NCBI RefSeq assembly: GCF_002105155.1
Contig: NW_019029031.1
Span: 1-64,000, forward strand
Direction of reading: 5' to 3'
Length of the DNA: 64,000 nt
Source of the DNA: Lobosporangium transversale
Lineage: Eukaryota > Mortierellomycota > Mortierellomycetes > Mortierellales > Mortierellaceae
Shown here: piece after piece, positions 35,720-47,524 of the stretch
How positions within the stretch are numbered: the stretch's first letter is position 1
Layout: each line of letters begins with the position of its first letter
Translations under genes and position numbers: made by a program
Notes under the pieces: generated by a model
Database searches by the model: none
What the model was told of the DNA's origin: nothing
What the model saw: the letters and a program-made list of their open reading frames with translations, nothing else

Positions 35720-37587
35720 CATGTGTCTTTGTCTAATCTACTATATTTTTTTTCTTGATTCATGAAACTGGAAATGAAACTGGAAAATTAAAAAGGCGTG
35801 GTTGTTCCCAATGACACGTAACCGTATCTGCTGGGGCCTCGCGTCTCGTACTTTCGAGACGGCTTCAGAACAAAAGCAGGCTTCTAAAGGGCTCGCTGCC
35901 AACTTTAAGATCTCGGAATGGGGGCCAGAGGCTGTCGATCAGATCCTGCAACTGGACTATGTCAAGAATCAAAAATCGCCCTATGGAGGAACTCTTCAAG
36001 ATCTGTTTGACCAAACTGAGAAGGGGACACCTGTAAGAATCATGTTTGAAGATAAGGTAAACTGCCAAAGACGAGGGAGGTTTTTTTTTTCTAAAAAAAA
36101 AAAAAAAAGGTCCAAATAATAATTACAACAGTATGTTTTTTTTTTTCTTTTACTTTACTTCACCAAAGGCATTCAAGACGTGGTATTACAAGAGAACAGT
36201 GCTGATCGGTGATGCTTGCCACAAATTAATCCCATTCTCCGGAGTGGGAGCATTACAGGCCATCCTGGATTGTATTATTTTAGCGAACGCATTGTATGAC
36301 ATGCCAGATGGGAATAGTTTCACATCCGCAGACATCACTCGGGCGTTCCAGGTTTATTATGCTCAGCGATCCAGAGCTGCAGAAGCTGCAGTCAAAGCCT
36401 CAACCCAAGTCTCTGATTTCATTAGTAATACAAGCTGGCTCAGTCGGATGGCTCGAAATGCAACCTTGGCGAACATGCCGGATTTTGTCCTGACCCTTGT
36501 GGGTGATCGAGTCTTTGCAAGTCGGCCGATCCTGAGCTATTTACCATTTGTACCTGATTATGGGGCCCGTAAGAGTAACCCACAGCCCTTGGGCAGGAGA
36601 GATCGGGAGGAATTGGAGTCGCTGAGGCTACGGGAACGTAAGATGAAGGAAGAGGCAGCGAGAGCGTTGAAGGAGGAGAAACGTAAGGTGAAGAAAAATG
36701 CGAGGACAGCTATTATAAAAACAGCAGCGATATCAGCATCAACACCAACGCCAACAGCAGCAACAGCGCCAGCAAGCACAGAGGAGTCTTTGAAGAAAAA
36801 TGCTGTCCGTATCCCAAGGGCCGCAACTTCATCCTCGTTTGTTAGTCAGCCGAACATGTCCTTGTCGCTGCAATACCAAAATTCCATGGGCAAGGTTTCA
36901 CCTGATCATTCATTGTCCAGCACATCTACATACTCTTCTATCTCGGCGGATCGGCTCTCCGAGCTTTCTTTTGAAGGAAGAACACCAGCAGTGGCTCTTT
37001 GTAGGAATAACTATAGTGTAGAAACGGACGCTGGCATTGGCGTTGGTGGTAGTGGTTCCATTAGTACTAACAATACTAATGGTGCTAGCCATCAAGGAGC
37101 TATAGGCACCAAGTCTAGCTTGAAAAACAATGGCAGTTGTGCTTACGTCGCTGATGATGACACTGTTTCAATAAGTGACTCTGCCTCCATTTTTTCTTTT
37201 TCAAGTCGATACACATTGCCGTATAGCGCAGATGACCTTGAGCGCGAGGCTCACGTCTATTGTTATGGGCGCAAGGCCGTTGGCCAACGCAGAAGCAAAG
37301 ACAAAATGGCCCATCCTCGCTCTCGATCTCATCCTCATCCCCATGATGATGACAATGGTCACCACGTTCGTCAGGATTCCATGGGATCTACAATATCTAG
37401 CCTATGGTACCGGTATGCTCAATTCGGTCGACCTTCTACAACCGAAACAAAAACAACGACAATAACGCCTATAGACGTGCCAGCATCTACATCAGTAATA
37501 GCATTGACGGCTGATGGTAATTGTGGCCATCGTTCCGACTACCATCGCCATACTGATGCCCCTTTTATGGCATCCGCAGGAAGTTGA
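34681..37587 (+). CDS. FAD-dependent monooxygenase (salicylate hydroxylase/UbiH-like) with long disordered tail
   Basis: Four exons (34681-34970, 35085-35640, 35796-36056, 36169-37587) give 841 aa. The N-terminal Rossmann motif GAGIAG (residues 11-16), the mid-protein GADGAYSGVR (DG motif) and GDACHKLIPFSGVGA (GD motif) mark a class A flavoprotein hydroxylase. These use FAD and NAD(P)H to hydroxylate aromatic or polyketide-like substrates; the substrate here cannot be read. The catalytic region ends near residue 520 after YLPFVPDYGARK. The last 320 residues are low-complexity (Lys/Arg/Glu helix, Thr/Ala-rich, Ser-rich, His-rich), much longer than usual for the family. No neighbouring biosynthetic genes suggest a cluster. 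Junction 1 uses GTAAGT after ...GQ; an earlier GTAACT donor breaks frame. A further GTAAGA inside exon 3 was not used because reading through preserves the family motif. Confidence 0.85.
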
Positions 37588-38217
37588 GAGTCTACCACTT
37601 TGAGAGAACTGCACTGAACTGAGAGCGTACCTCGGCCAGTAGCATCAGTGAACAGTACCTGAGGACATGTAGAAATGATATGATCTCAAAAATAATAATA
37701 AAAAAAAGCTATGCCCTCGTCAACTAAAAAAGACGATGTCTTTTTTATTCTTTTCCTTCATTTCCTTTTTCATGCACTCCCTTTCAAAATCGTGCAGGCG
37801 CAGAAGGAATGGTAATCTTTTGGCCCTCATCGCTTTATTTATGTCTTTGTGCTCGTGAAGTTTCTTTTTTAATTCCTCTTCTTGAGAAGCACTATTAATC
37901 TAGTGAAAGAAATGCTTTACTCGTTGACCATGCCTATGTCACTTTTAGTAATACGAAAACATATATTGCGTTGATATATGTATGTGTTATTTACATGGGT
38001 TCATATTCAATATAGAGCAACAATGCTCGGGGCGGCTTACTCGTTTGGTTTGTCAATCATGAAAATTGGAGAGAGGAGAAAGAGAAATAACTTGATCTGT
38101 GAGATTTGGGCTTATGAAGCTTTATTATTATTGTTATTATTATTAAAATTGAAGGATTGAACCAAGTGCTTTCCATGACGAATATTATCATTACTATCAT
38201 TATGGTTCTTTTTTTAA
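37588..38217. other. convergent intergenic region, monooxygenase / glucanase
   Basis: The stretch is the meeting point of two 3' ends (stop at 37587 plus, stop at 38218 minus). It has an AATAAA for the plus gene and no gene of its own. Short A/T-rich repeats (TTATTA) occur near 38120. Confidence 0.6.
37697..37702 (+). terminator. polyadenylation signal AATAAA of the FAD monooxygenase gene
   Basis: AATAAA lies 110 bases past the stop of the monooxygenase, within an AATAATAATAAAA stretch. Confidence 0.5.
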
Positions 38218-40179
38218 TTACATGCTTTGATTGCTCTCTTTGTATGGTCCAATTGGACGTCCCAGAGCCTTGCATCCTCCAGGACGGCTGTTTGCATCCT
38301 TGGGGATCCAGCTACATTGGTTGTCGAGATAATAACAAAGATGATAAGAAATAGTTTTTTTCTTGTCGTGAGTAGAGTGCCCAAATATCTTTTTTTTTAA
38401 CGAAAACGCAATATTATTATAAAAAAAAAAAATAAAAAAAAAATATTGCACTTACCCTTGATCAACGCCATCAAAATACGACCACAAGGCATTCGTTTCG
38501 GTCTTAAAGTTCCAATAGAACCATCCAAATCCTTGTTCGAACGCATCCATTTGAGCTTGAGTGAAATCCGACAAGAATTTACGATAGTCTGGTGTGTAGG
38601 CATCGGCATTGTTCTGAGCTTCACATGAACAAAACCCAGGGATATGACCGTTCTTCTTGGGATCGCATGCAGCAGACACTCCCCCGGTAGGATCATCCCC
38701 ATTTGTGAACGTTCCATCCCATCGAGCACCAATCCCTATTCCGTTCAAATGTCTTGCACAATCATTTGTCGCGGATGAGAACTCGCCGACGAGTGTTGGA
38801 CCGAAACGGACAGAAGACCGTTGCATTCCTTCGGCCCAAACATCACAAGGGAAATTGGCTTGGTCTTTACGGGAAAGCCGGATCAGATTATGATCAAAGA
38901 TCAAGTATTGATGAATGTCCAAAGCCAATCGATCGGAATTAGGCATAAATCCTTCCCAGTCTTTTAATCCCAAGAACCCATCATGGATAATAGCCCAAGG
39001 CCCTTTTCCTGCTCCTGCTCCTGCGCCTGCACCTGCACCTGTTCCTGTCCTATTTCCTTTAGTTCCTTGTCCATCAACAGACCCTGTAATATCTCTCATC
39101 GCCGCAAAAACCTCCTTGTACCATTTATCCGTTGTGGTTCGTTCCAACATAAAGATGGCTGGTTCATTCAAGATCCCATACAATGGCGTGACATGTTCCA
39201 TCCCAGGTCCTTGCAACAACCGGGTCATTTTTTTTGTATATTCAATGGTCCGTTGACCGTTCTTGAGCCCCTCTGGTGTTCCATCCAGCCAATGGATCTT
39301 GCCAGCTTTTCCAGAATGGTTCCAACCATTTTGAGACCCTGGAGCCGCATGCAACTCCACCATGACTCGGATACCATATTTGGCTGCCCATTTCAACCCT
39401 TGTAACAGATAATCGAGCGCTAGATCTGGAACATAGGGTTCTTTTTCTCCTCCTTCTGTTGTGGCTAAGTCACCCAGGGCCCAAAATCCAATAGGGATTC
39501 GAACATGATTTAGTCCCAGATCTCGGATCCGTCGGAAAGTCTCCTCGGTGACCCAAGTCTTGTAATGTTTCTCCAAGTACTCTCTTGCCTTTTGAGGCCC
39601 CAAAAACTTGGTCAAGGAATATTCATCCGTCACGTTATTGACCAGGTAAGGTTCAAAGAGGGATGGAGTGATGAAGGGCTCCAAGACTAACCAACCTCCT
39701 AAATTCACACCTCGGATCGGCTGCTGACCATATAGAAAAGGTTGATTCAACGGGGGCGTCTGGGCGTTACACTGAACGGAATCTGAGATTGTGATCGATG
39801 AGGATTCTGTGAATCGCTCCAATCCTACCTGTTTCCTGCCATCGGTATCTTGTTTACCACCCCCGTTGGTATTGGCATTGCCGTTGCCTTTATTGTTATT
39901 GCCTTTGCCGTTGCCATGCATTTCCCCATGCGGGTGGCTATTGTGTCCTCCGTTCGAATGGTCCCAAGGTTTCGTGATCAATAAAGCTGTCAATATTGCA
40001 ACGGTTCCCAAGGTTAAAATCGCAGAGCCGGCCAAGACTGCTTTACGGTGACGAGCGAAAAATGATTGTGATCGGCCATTATTAGTGTGGCTGTGGTTGT
40101 GGTTGTTGCTAATGGCCGTGCCAGATCCTTCTTTGATTAGGAAATCATCTGTGGACCCTTGATCCATCTCTCGTTGCAT
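38218..40179 (-). CDS. membrane-anchored exo-beta-1,3-glucanase (GH5)
   Basis: Two exons (40179-38456 and 38311-38218) give 605 aa; the intron ends at TGTAG and restores the family's conserved GVDQGW end. Residues 1-45 are cytosolic and charged, 48-70 form a single transmembrane anchor (type II), then comes a Gly/Asn/His-rich stalk. The GH5 (subfamily 9-like) domain starts at RGVNLGGWLVLEPFITPSLF. The catalytic acid is Glu339 in ILNEPA and the nucleophile is Glu466 in LVGEFSSATNDC. The enzyme is expected to trim or remodel beta-1,3-glucan at the cell surface, like yeast Exg1/Exg2. An inserted (GA)n-rich loop near residue 378 is unusual. A C-terminal GGCKALG piece suggests a disulfide. CTP synthase lies upstream on the same strand. 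Confidence 0.9.
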
Positions 40180-40292
40180 TTTATGTGAAGAGAATATTTA
40201 AGAAGGAGGAGGAGGCGCGAACGAATGTGTTTGCTTGTCTTTGTTTGTACGAGTTGGTGAGATGGAGTAGAAAATAAGAAGAAGGATTAAAT

Positions 40293-40325
<33 letters not shown>

Positions 40326-40947
40326 GACTCTTGTAATAAAGATTGGGATTGGGATCGGAGGGTTGAAGGGAAGGGATCAGCTCGGACTAGGGTTTTGATC
40401 GGAAAAGGAAAAAAATGGTTTAGATCGTAATAAATAGAGTTAGTGTGAACTAGAAACGTGTTATGCTGTGTATTTTTGACCGACCGTTTACGCGAGAAAA
40501 TAAAATATCTGACACAAGATCAGTAATTACGCCACGTGGTAATACAACATCAAAAAAAAAAAGTTTCATTTCACACAGCTCATTGCACACACACACAGCA
40601 GTGTTGATGATGAATTTTTTTTTTTTGTTTATTTATTTATTTTATAATTTAGTAGTCGTGTATATATGATGGATAATAATAATAATAAAAAAAAAAAAAA
40701 GAAATATACGAATCTTACTTTTTTTTTTTTTTCTTTTTATGAGGGTATGGTACAAAGAAATAAATGAATGAATGATGGGATGTTGTTGATGAGCAATAGT
40801 TAGTTTTGTATAGCGATAGAATGAACGTATACATAGAATAAAAAGAATATATAAAATAGTTTGAGCTACAAAGCCAGTAGGGTGCAATATTATGTGCCAT
40901 GTTCTTGTTCTTGTGCTTCCTTTTTTTGCTTGTTTTTTTTTTTTTTT
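40180..40947. other. intergenic region upstream of the glucanase gene
   Basis: The 768 bases lie between the glucanase start and the CTP synthase stop, both on the minus strand, so it holds the glucanase promoter and the CTP synthase terminator. It contains an A run near 40300, (ATT)n-like DNA and T runs. No gene. Confidence 0.6.
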
Positions 40948-42747
40948 TTACAAAGCCTTGATGTACTTCTCGAGTTCACGAGTAGCAGCCAAGATAAGTC
41001 CGGTGAAGGGAGGCGAGGGCTTGAGAGGACGAGTCAACAACTCGGGATGGTACTGAACACCAACAAAGTAAGGATGATCAGCCAATTCGACAATTTCCAT
41101 ACGCTGACCAGTCTCATCCTTGCCAACAAACTGAAGACCCTTGGCCTCAAATTGATCAATCATCTGAGGATTGACCTCATAGCGATGACGATGACGCTCA
41201 AGGACGGTTGATCCACCTCCGTACAACTTACGGATCACAGAATTTTCAGTTCCGGGCTGGAACTCTGTGGGGCGGAGACCGAGACGCATGGTACCTCCGA
41301 GGTGAGTCTTGCTGACTTCAGGCATGTACACGACAACAGCGTTCTTGCAATCCTCATCCAACTCGATAGAGTTGGCTCCTTCGATGCCACACACATTGCG
41401 AGCAAACTCGACGACAGCAATCTGGAGACCCAAGCAAATACCGAGATAAGGGACCTTTTGCTCACGGGCCCACTTGGCGGCAGCAATCTTGCCCTCAGTT
41501 CCACGACGACCGAACCCTCCGGTGACGAGAATACCTTGAGCGTCGCAGAGGTCCTTCCAGGCTTCATGATACTTGGAGGGGTTGCTGGTTTGGGTCTCGG
41601 GCTCGAGATCAGAACCCTCGATCCATTTGATGATCAACTTTTTGCCCAGAGACAGGGTAGCATGCTCAAGAGCCTTGACGACTGAAGCATATGAATCCTG
41701 AAGGTTGGTGTACTTTCCGACCAAGGCAATCTTGACTTCATCCGAGGAGTGGAGACGCTCTTGAGATTGAGTCAATTGGTTCCACTTTTTCCACATCTCA
41801 GTACCCTTCTCCTTCAAGGCAGGCGAGATCGTGACGGATTGCTCGATTTCCAAGCGTCTCCAGAGAAAGTCGATCAAACCCTGCTCCCTCAAAAGCTCGG
41901 GAACATGGTAAACAGAGTTGCAGTCGCGAACAGCAAGGACCTGGTTAGGCTTGACGTGACAGAACATGGAGATCTTGGAGCGGATGCCCTCATCCAGACC
42001 AGTTTTCTCACAACGGCAAGCAATCAAATCAGGAGAAAGGCCCAATCCACGGAGATCACGGATGGAGGCCTGAGTAGGCTTGGTCTTTTGTTCACCAACA
42101 GTTCCGATGGTAGGAACCAAGGAGACGTGGATCAAGGCAAAGTTCTCGTGGCCAACACGGAACTGGAACTGACGCATGGCCTCGACGAAGGGAGCAGACT
42201 CGATATCACCGACAGTGCCTCCAAGCTCAATGATACAGACATCGGGTTCCTCGCCAGTGTCATCGACAGGGATGGTGGCAACACGCTCGACCCAATCCTG
42301 GATGGCATCAGTAATATGAGGAACCACCTGAACGGTCTTGCCGAGGTAATCACCCTTGCGCTCACGCTCAATGACATCGCGATAGATCTTGCCAGTGGTG
42401 ATGTTGTTGGCTCTGGTCAAAGTAACATCAAGGTAGCGCTCATAATTGCCAAGATCAAGATCAACCTCACCACCATCGTTCAAGACGAACACCTCACCTA
42501 AAAGAAAAAGTAAAAAAAAAAAAATTGTCGTGGATTGGATTAATCTCCGCAGACCAAGAAAAAAAAAAAAAAACAAATTGGACTGGCTTTTTTTTTTTTT
42601 TTTTTTTTTTTGTTTGCTTTAGCAACTGCAACTGCATGTAAGAGTAAACGCTCTCATTTGCAAAAGGAATGTTGGCAGTTATTGGTTGTTTTGTTGTTGG
42701 TCTTGGAAAGAAGAGTTCATTCCCACAATTGGCAACATTGCGTATTA

Positions 42748-42778
<31 letters not shown>

Positions 42779-42996
42779 GAGCTTTGCTTTCAATGGAACA
42801 GCTAATGAGGTACAGAGTAATTACCGTGATCAAGAGGGGAGAGTGTTCCAGCATCGATGTTAAGGTAAGGGTCAATCTTGATCGATGTGACCTTGAGGCC
42901 CATGGTCTTGAGCAAGAGACCAGTGGAGGAAGCAATGATACCCTTGCCGATGCCTGAAATGACACCACCAGAGACGAGGACGTACTTTTTGACCAT
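40948..42996 (-). CDS. URA7: CTP synthase
   Basis: Converts UTP to CTP using ATP and glutamine; cytosolic and essential for nucleotide and phospholipid synthesis. Exons 42996-42825 and 42497-40948 join in phase 1 to give 573 aa, close to the yeast enzyme (about 579). The amidoligase half starts with [16 protein letters not shown] and [12 protein letters not shown]. The C-terminal class I glutaminase has nucleophile Cys412 in GICLGLQ and the His-Glu pair in QYHPE. The conserved domain order and all catalytic residues are present, so it should be active. The 327-base intron holds paired A and T homopolymers. Nothing suggests allele decay. A long plus-strand frame opposite it is a shadow. Confidence 0.97.
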
Positions 42997-43477
42997 AGTT
43001 ATTTTTGTTTATATATATTATTAACAAGGGAAGTGAATAATTAAAAATGAAGTGTAAATGAAGAGAAACAAGAGAGAATGGTAAACTTGGAGTATTTTAT
43101 TTATTTATTTCGTAAAGAATTAAGGAGGCCCGAAAGGGAATGAGCAGAAGATCGATGCAACGCAGCCTTTTATACTTTCCCAAAAGAAAAAAGAAAAGAA
43201 AAAGTAAAAAAGTGGCTTTGTACACATGTGTTTGGATCACCCCTTCTTTTTTTGACCCTCGGACTAGAAACGGACTAGAAACTCCTGTCGTCTCAATTGG
43301 TCTAGTCCCACTTGCCACCAAAATAAACAAAGTTGTTGTTGTTCGACTACTGGCTTTGCTGTTGTTATTGCAGTTGTTGGTGCCCTTGTTGCCTTTACAG
43401 TTATCCCAGAAATATCAACGTCAACATCAATGCCATGCATCTGAATGTTTTTTTTTTTTTATTATTTTTTTTCACGC
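42997..43477. other. intergenic region between CTP synthase start and GNAT gene end
   Basis: Holds the CTP synthase promoter on the minus strand. A/T-rich, with GAA-rich and T-run segments and a short run of TTATTGCAGTTGTTG-type DNA. No gene. Confidence 0.6.
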
Positions 43478-44047
43478 TCAAAGATCATATTCAAAGTGCA
43501 CATTCTCTTCGCCTGCCTCTACGACTCTAAATCCAAGAGACTTGTAAATCTGAACTGCACTCGCCCACAATGTCTCTGTCTCCACCAAGATTCGATCAAA
43601 TCCTCGGTCCCGTGCCACCCCAGTCAGATGACGGATAATCTGCTTCCCATATCCCTTCCCACGATGTGCTTTCGACACAGACAAACGCAGCATCCTACAG
43701 AGTTTCAGCCCATCCCTTTCCTTGTTATCATCGTCCATGTCCTTGTCCTCGTCCTTATCCTTCGATGATCCTGACTTTGGTTCAGCACACCATGTCCCAT
43801 AAACATCCTCTGCTGGTAATGGCAATAGGATCCCACAAGCAACAACCACTGCTTTTCCTCCTTCTTCTATTTCCAGAACGATAACTGTGGCATGGTGGTA
43901 TTGAATATAATAACCATCAATGTCATTGACATCTTGATTGTAACTCGCATCGAATGCTGATCCCCATCGTTCTGCTAGACCTTCAAGCAGTAAATGTCGA
44001 ACTACTTCTTGATCTCCTTTTTCGAAATTCCTAATTCTGGCTGCCAT
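43478..44047 (-). CDS. GNAT-family N-acetyltransferase
   Basis: A single exon of 189 aa. The acetyl-CoA binding motif A is LSVSKAHRGKGYGKQIIRHL near residues 121-140, with the R/QxxGxG core RGKGYG. It is followed by GFDRILVETETLWASAVQIYKSLGF, a typical beta5-alpha4 end, with Tyr before the last strand. An acidic, Lys/Asp-rich insert (near residues 95-110) splits beta-strands 3 and 4 and is probably a surface loop. The acceptor substrate is not predictable; homologues acetylate small amines or peptide N-termini. The start is the only in-frame ATG with a full N-terminal strand. It lies between CTP synthase and a disordered protein, all on the minus strand. Confidence 0.88.
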   Translation of the reverse strand: MAARIRNFEKGDQEVVRHLLLEGLAERWGSAFDASYNQDVNDIDGYYIQYHHATVIVLEIEEGGKAVVVACGILLPLPAEDVYGTWCAEPKSGSSKDKDEDKDMDDDNKERDGLKLCRMLRLSVSKAHRGKGYGKQIIRHLTGVARDRGFDRILVETETLWASAVQIYKSLGFRVVEAGEENVHFEYDL

Positions 44048-44356
44048 GTTATTTTTATTTTTTTTGTCCTGTTGATTTTAAAGTGTGAGAAAAAAAAAAA
44101 AAAAAAAAAAAAAAAGCTTCATGTTCAAACCCATTGAAGTCATGTAAACAAAATCAAGCCATCCGCAGCACATGGGCAAATTACAAGCATAACAAGCCAA
44201 TGTTGTTTACATGTTGAACTTTTTTTATTTTTTTATTTTTTTTGTTGTATTGTATCAAGAGAGAGATATGGGTGTGAGAAAAAAGAGTTTTGAGTAAAAA
44301 AAAAAAAAAAAAAAAAAAAAGCACGTGGAAGGAAGGGAGGAAGGGAGAGTTTTTTT
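44048..44356. other. short intergenic spacer with A/T homopolymers
   Basis: Contains three long A or T runs and no gene; separates the GNAT promoter from the 3' end of the next minus-strand gene. Confidence 0.6.
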
Positions 44357-45442
44357 TTAATTTGCAGAAGTGAACCCACAGATACAACAGAGACAACAAA
44401 AGGGACAGCATTCAAGGATCTCCTTCAAAACCATCCACGTCTCTCCTCGTCCACTTCCCTTTTCATCATCGTCCAGTCCTTTACCATACCACGATTCCTT
44501 CTTCCTCCTCCACCATCCCTTCTGACGAGCCTCTGGATTGAACTGTCCTGCAGATTGATATATATTCTCTTCTTCATTCCTTCCTCCTCCTCTTCCTCCA
44601 GGAATCCACATCGATCCACGTCCATATCCAGATCCATTTCCATACCCATGTCCATACTCATGCCCATGTCCGTGTCCATATTCATAGTCATAGCTATGTC
44701 CATGTGAATTTCTGCCAGAATTATCCATATCTAATGGCGTCCTCTGTTGTGCTCCACCCGCCTGTGTCTCGTTAAGAACTTCTTGATAATAATGAGGAGG
44801 ATAGATCGGTGGAAGACGTGCGACATAGGCCGGAAGAGGGGACAAAGGTGGTTCCGAGTAAGTCAAAGATAATGCTCGGGGACGCACATTTTCTGGTCCT
44901 TGTCCCTGTCCCTGTCCCTGTTCAATTTCACGCTCACCATTCATGGGCGTAGACAAGGGCATTGACATTGAACGATGCTCTATGCTTCTTTGAGAGGGAC
45001 CTTGATTTAAGATCGGTGGTGATTGAGGAGATTGTGATAACGGTGATATTGGTGATATTGGAGATGAAAAATGCTGTTGTGACCTAGAAGGAGATGAGGG
45101 TGATGTTGGTGATGACATTGATACTAATGCTGATGCTGATACTGATGCTGGTGTTGATGTTGATGCTGGCACTGATATTTGTGCAGAGTGTCGCTCTTGG
45201 TGTTGTGGCCATTCTTGGTGATATTGTTGCTGCTGTTGTTGTTGTTGTGCAAGAGAGAAAGCTCTAGTTGACCGAGGTGAGCTGAATGAGTTGGGTGAGC
45301 TAGGGGAGCTAAGCCTAGGGGAGCCAGGTGAGCTGGATGATGCAGGGTTAAACTCCTGTGATAATGGATCGCCAATCATCATTGGCACAGCACGAGGCTG
45401 TGTTGATATTGTTGCAGACTCTTGAGGAGGATTGTTATTCAT
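44357..45442 (-). CDS. disordered, His/Gly/Tyr-rich protein with a Cys-rich C-terminus
   Basis: A single-exon frame of 361 codons. I recognise no domain. Residues 1-230 are Ser/Pro-rich with a run of glutamines (near residue 68). The middle (about 245-290) is a GHGHEYGHGYGNGSGYGRG-like His/Gly/Tyr stretch of prion-like composition. The C-terminus ends in LECCPFCCLCCICGF, seven Cys in 15 residues, which resembles palmitoylated membrane anchors of small Cys-rich proteins. The codon pattern holds through the low-complexity parts and no stop interrupts it, which supports a real protein. Low complexity makes database identification difficult. A membrane-associated or cell-surface regulator is a guess only. 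Confidence 0.6.
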   Translation of the reverse strand: MNNNPPQESATISTQPRAVPMMIGDPLSQEFNPASSSSPGSPRLSSPSSPNSFSSPRSTRAFSLAQQQQQQQQYHQEWPQHQERHSAQISVPASTSTPASVSASALVSMSSPTSPSSPSRSQQHFSSPISPISPLSQSPQSPPILNQGPSQRSIEHRSMSMPLSTPMNGEREIEQGQGQGQGPENVRPRALSLTYSEPPLSPLPAYVARLPPIYPPHYYQEVLNETQAGGAQQRTPLDMDNSGRNSHGHSYDYEYGHGHGHEYGHGYGNGSGYGRGSMWIPGGRGGGRNEEENIYQSAGQFNPEARQKGWWRRKKESWYGKGLDDDEKGSGRGETWMVLKEILECCPFCCLCCICGFTSAN

Positions 45443-45647
45443 CTGTCCTTCTTCTCGTTGTAATGGTCAATATGAAGGGAAGGGGGGGGCAACAAAAGGA
45501 AGAGAAATAAATTAATATCCCAGGTAGGCTATTTACAAAATGTAATTTAAAAAATTGATCCCGGGGCTTTGGTTTGAGACTCACACAAGCTGTTTTTAAT
45601 AAACAAAGGGCGTAAAGTTTAAAAAAATAAAAAAAATAAAAAAAGCA

Positions 45648-45685
45648 GGAACAGGAACAGGAACAGGAACAGGAACAGGAGCAGG
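45648..45685. repeat. (GGAACA)n hexanucleotide repeat
   Basis: About six tandem 6-base units, the last ones drifting to GGAGCA and GGAACT. Confidence 0.9.
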
Positions 45686-46726
45686 AACTGGGGGACAGGG
45701 AAAGAACAAACGAATTGACGAGGCCAAGGGGGAGGAGTAGGCTTAGGGCAAAGGTTTGAATAAGGTTAGGGCGAGGGGAGAGAAGAGTTGAATTTGATTG
45801 CCTTGACTGCCTTGATTGCTTTGTTAATTATTATTTGCGCTTTCTGCTGGTTACACCTGGTTGATGGGATAATTGGAAGAAGAATAGGGCGCCTATTTTA
45901 TCGTGATAGTATATTTCCCGAAGTATAATGAAGCAAAAAGTGAATTGTAGAATGAATAAACGAATGAAGAAAAGAATGAATGAACAGGAATGGAAAGGTT
46001 CATCTTTTTCATAAAAGATGACGAATGTTTGAGCCAGAGGAAAAAAGAAAAAAGGCGACAAGGCCCAAGGTTAATTTAAAAATAAAGGTAAAGAGGGTGT
46101 GTGCGTTGTTGAGTATTCAAAGGTGAAGGGACATGGATTGAAAGAGATATAGGAGACTGAAAGATGGGTTGATCAATAGAAAGTATCTGAGGAAGTGAAG
46201 AGAGAAAGTGTGTGTAGTGAAGAGTGTAAAAAGTAGATGGGTAGGGGAAGAAAATAGGGCAGAGTGAAGGAGGAGTGAGAGCAATAAGAGGAAGAGGAAG
46301 AGAAAGAGAAAGAGAAAGAGAAAGAGAAAGAGAGAGAGAAAGAAAGAGAAAGAGAAGGAAGAAAGAGAGGATGAATGAATGAATGGCTCTTGTTATTTTT
46401 TTCTGGCACGCATGTCCATGCGGACTGATATCACAAGAGGGAAGGAGAGAGAGGCGGAATGTAAGGAACATCCTTAGGGGTCAAGTCCATAAAGCATTTA
46501 GCCATTAGCATTGACAAAAGACCTTAGATGTATACATGTATATATAATATAATCCTGCTGGCTTTGTGGTGAGATCAGGTCCACACAAACAGGGTATCGG
46601 TCCATGGAAGAATTAAAAATAAATTCCAGTGGTCCACAAACAAAATTCATCTGATACAAATTCAGGCACCCAAACAACACTAAATTACTCGAGTTTCACA
46701 TCAATCTTGATACTCAGCAAAGCACA

Positions 46727-46776
46727 GAAGCATACAGAGGCATACAGAGGCATACAGAGGCATACAGAGGCATACG
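46727..46776. repeat. (GCATACAGAG)n minisatellite
   Basis: Four to five tandem 10-base units. The first differs slightly and the last is partial. Confidence 0.9.
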
Positions 46777-46977
46777 AGTAAATAGTATAAATATGTATAT
46801 ATATATAAAACAGGTCGTCGGACATCTCTCTCCCGATGCTTCCAAAGTGTACATTAATATACACATGTACAGTATTATACCTGTTTCTGTATACCCAGAT
46901 TATCATACATGTACAAAGTATTGTTTACCGGATATTCATGTATCCGTCTATTGCCCGTATTCGCCTTTAGATATATA

Positions 46978-47016
<39 letters not shown>

Positions 47017-47524
47017 ATGTCAATTAGAGGCTTGGAGGCTGTTTCTGTCAACAGACAAATAAATAAATTGTTCAAATTAAGCAAAAGCCTGGCAGCTGGA
47101 AAAGAAAAAAAAAAAAAAAAAAAAAAGTGGCAAGCAATTGTCTGTGCACCATTCTATTTCTATTTTCATATTTTTTTTTTTTTTGTTTCTATCAGGGTTA
47201 TCTCATTTCAGCCGTCTATTTCCCCTTGCCCTTTTTATGCCCCTCCATTATAAAGCGCATACAAAAAAAAGGGGAAATAAAAAAAAAAAAAAAAAAAAAA
47301 AAAAAGGTGGTTGGTAAGGTAATGCGTGTTTTTATTAATGAATAAGATGAAGTAAAAATAATGCTTTTTTTTTTTTTTTTTTTTTTTTAGAAAAAAAATG
47401 TTGTTACATTCTCGGGATGTCCATTCTGAACGATTTGTTTCATCTTCAGTAAAGTACCTCCCATGCTAATGATGATTTCTCTCTCGCAAATAATCTCAAA
47501 GTTTGTCCCTCTCTTTCCTTCGCC

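Larger units (their letters stand above)
45443..47524. other. intergenic region, simple repeats
   Basis: No supported gene. It contains (GGAACA)n at about 45648-45685, (AGAGAA)n at about 46290-46350, a 10-base minisatellite at about 46727-46776, (TA)n tracts, and A/T runs of 20-28 bases near 46985, 47105, 47285 and 47370. Confidence 0.6.

Noticed and set aside
41749-42501. Plus-strand frame of 250 codons opposite CTP synthase
   Set aside because: It is the antisense shadow of a highly conserved gene with biased codons; no domain.
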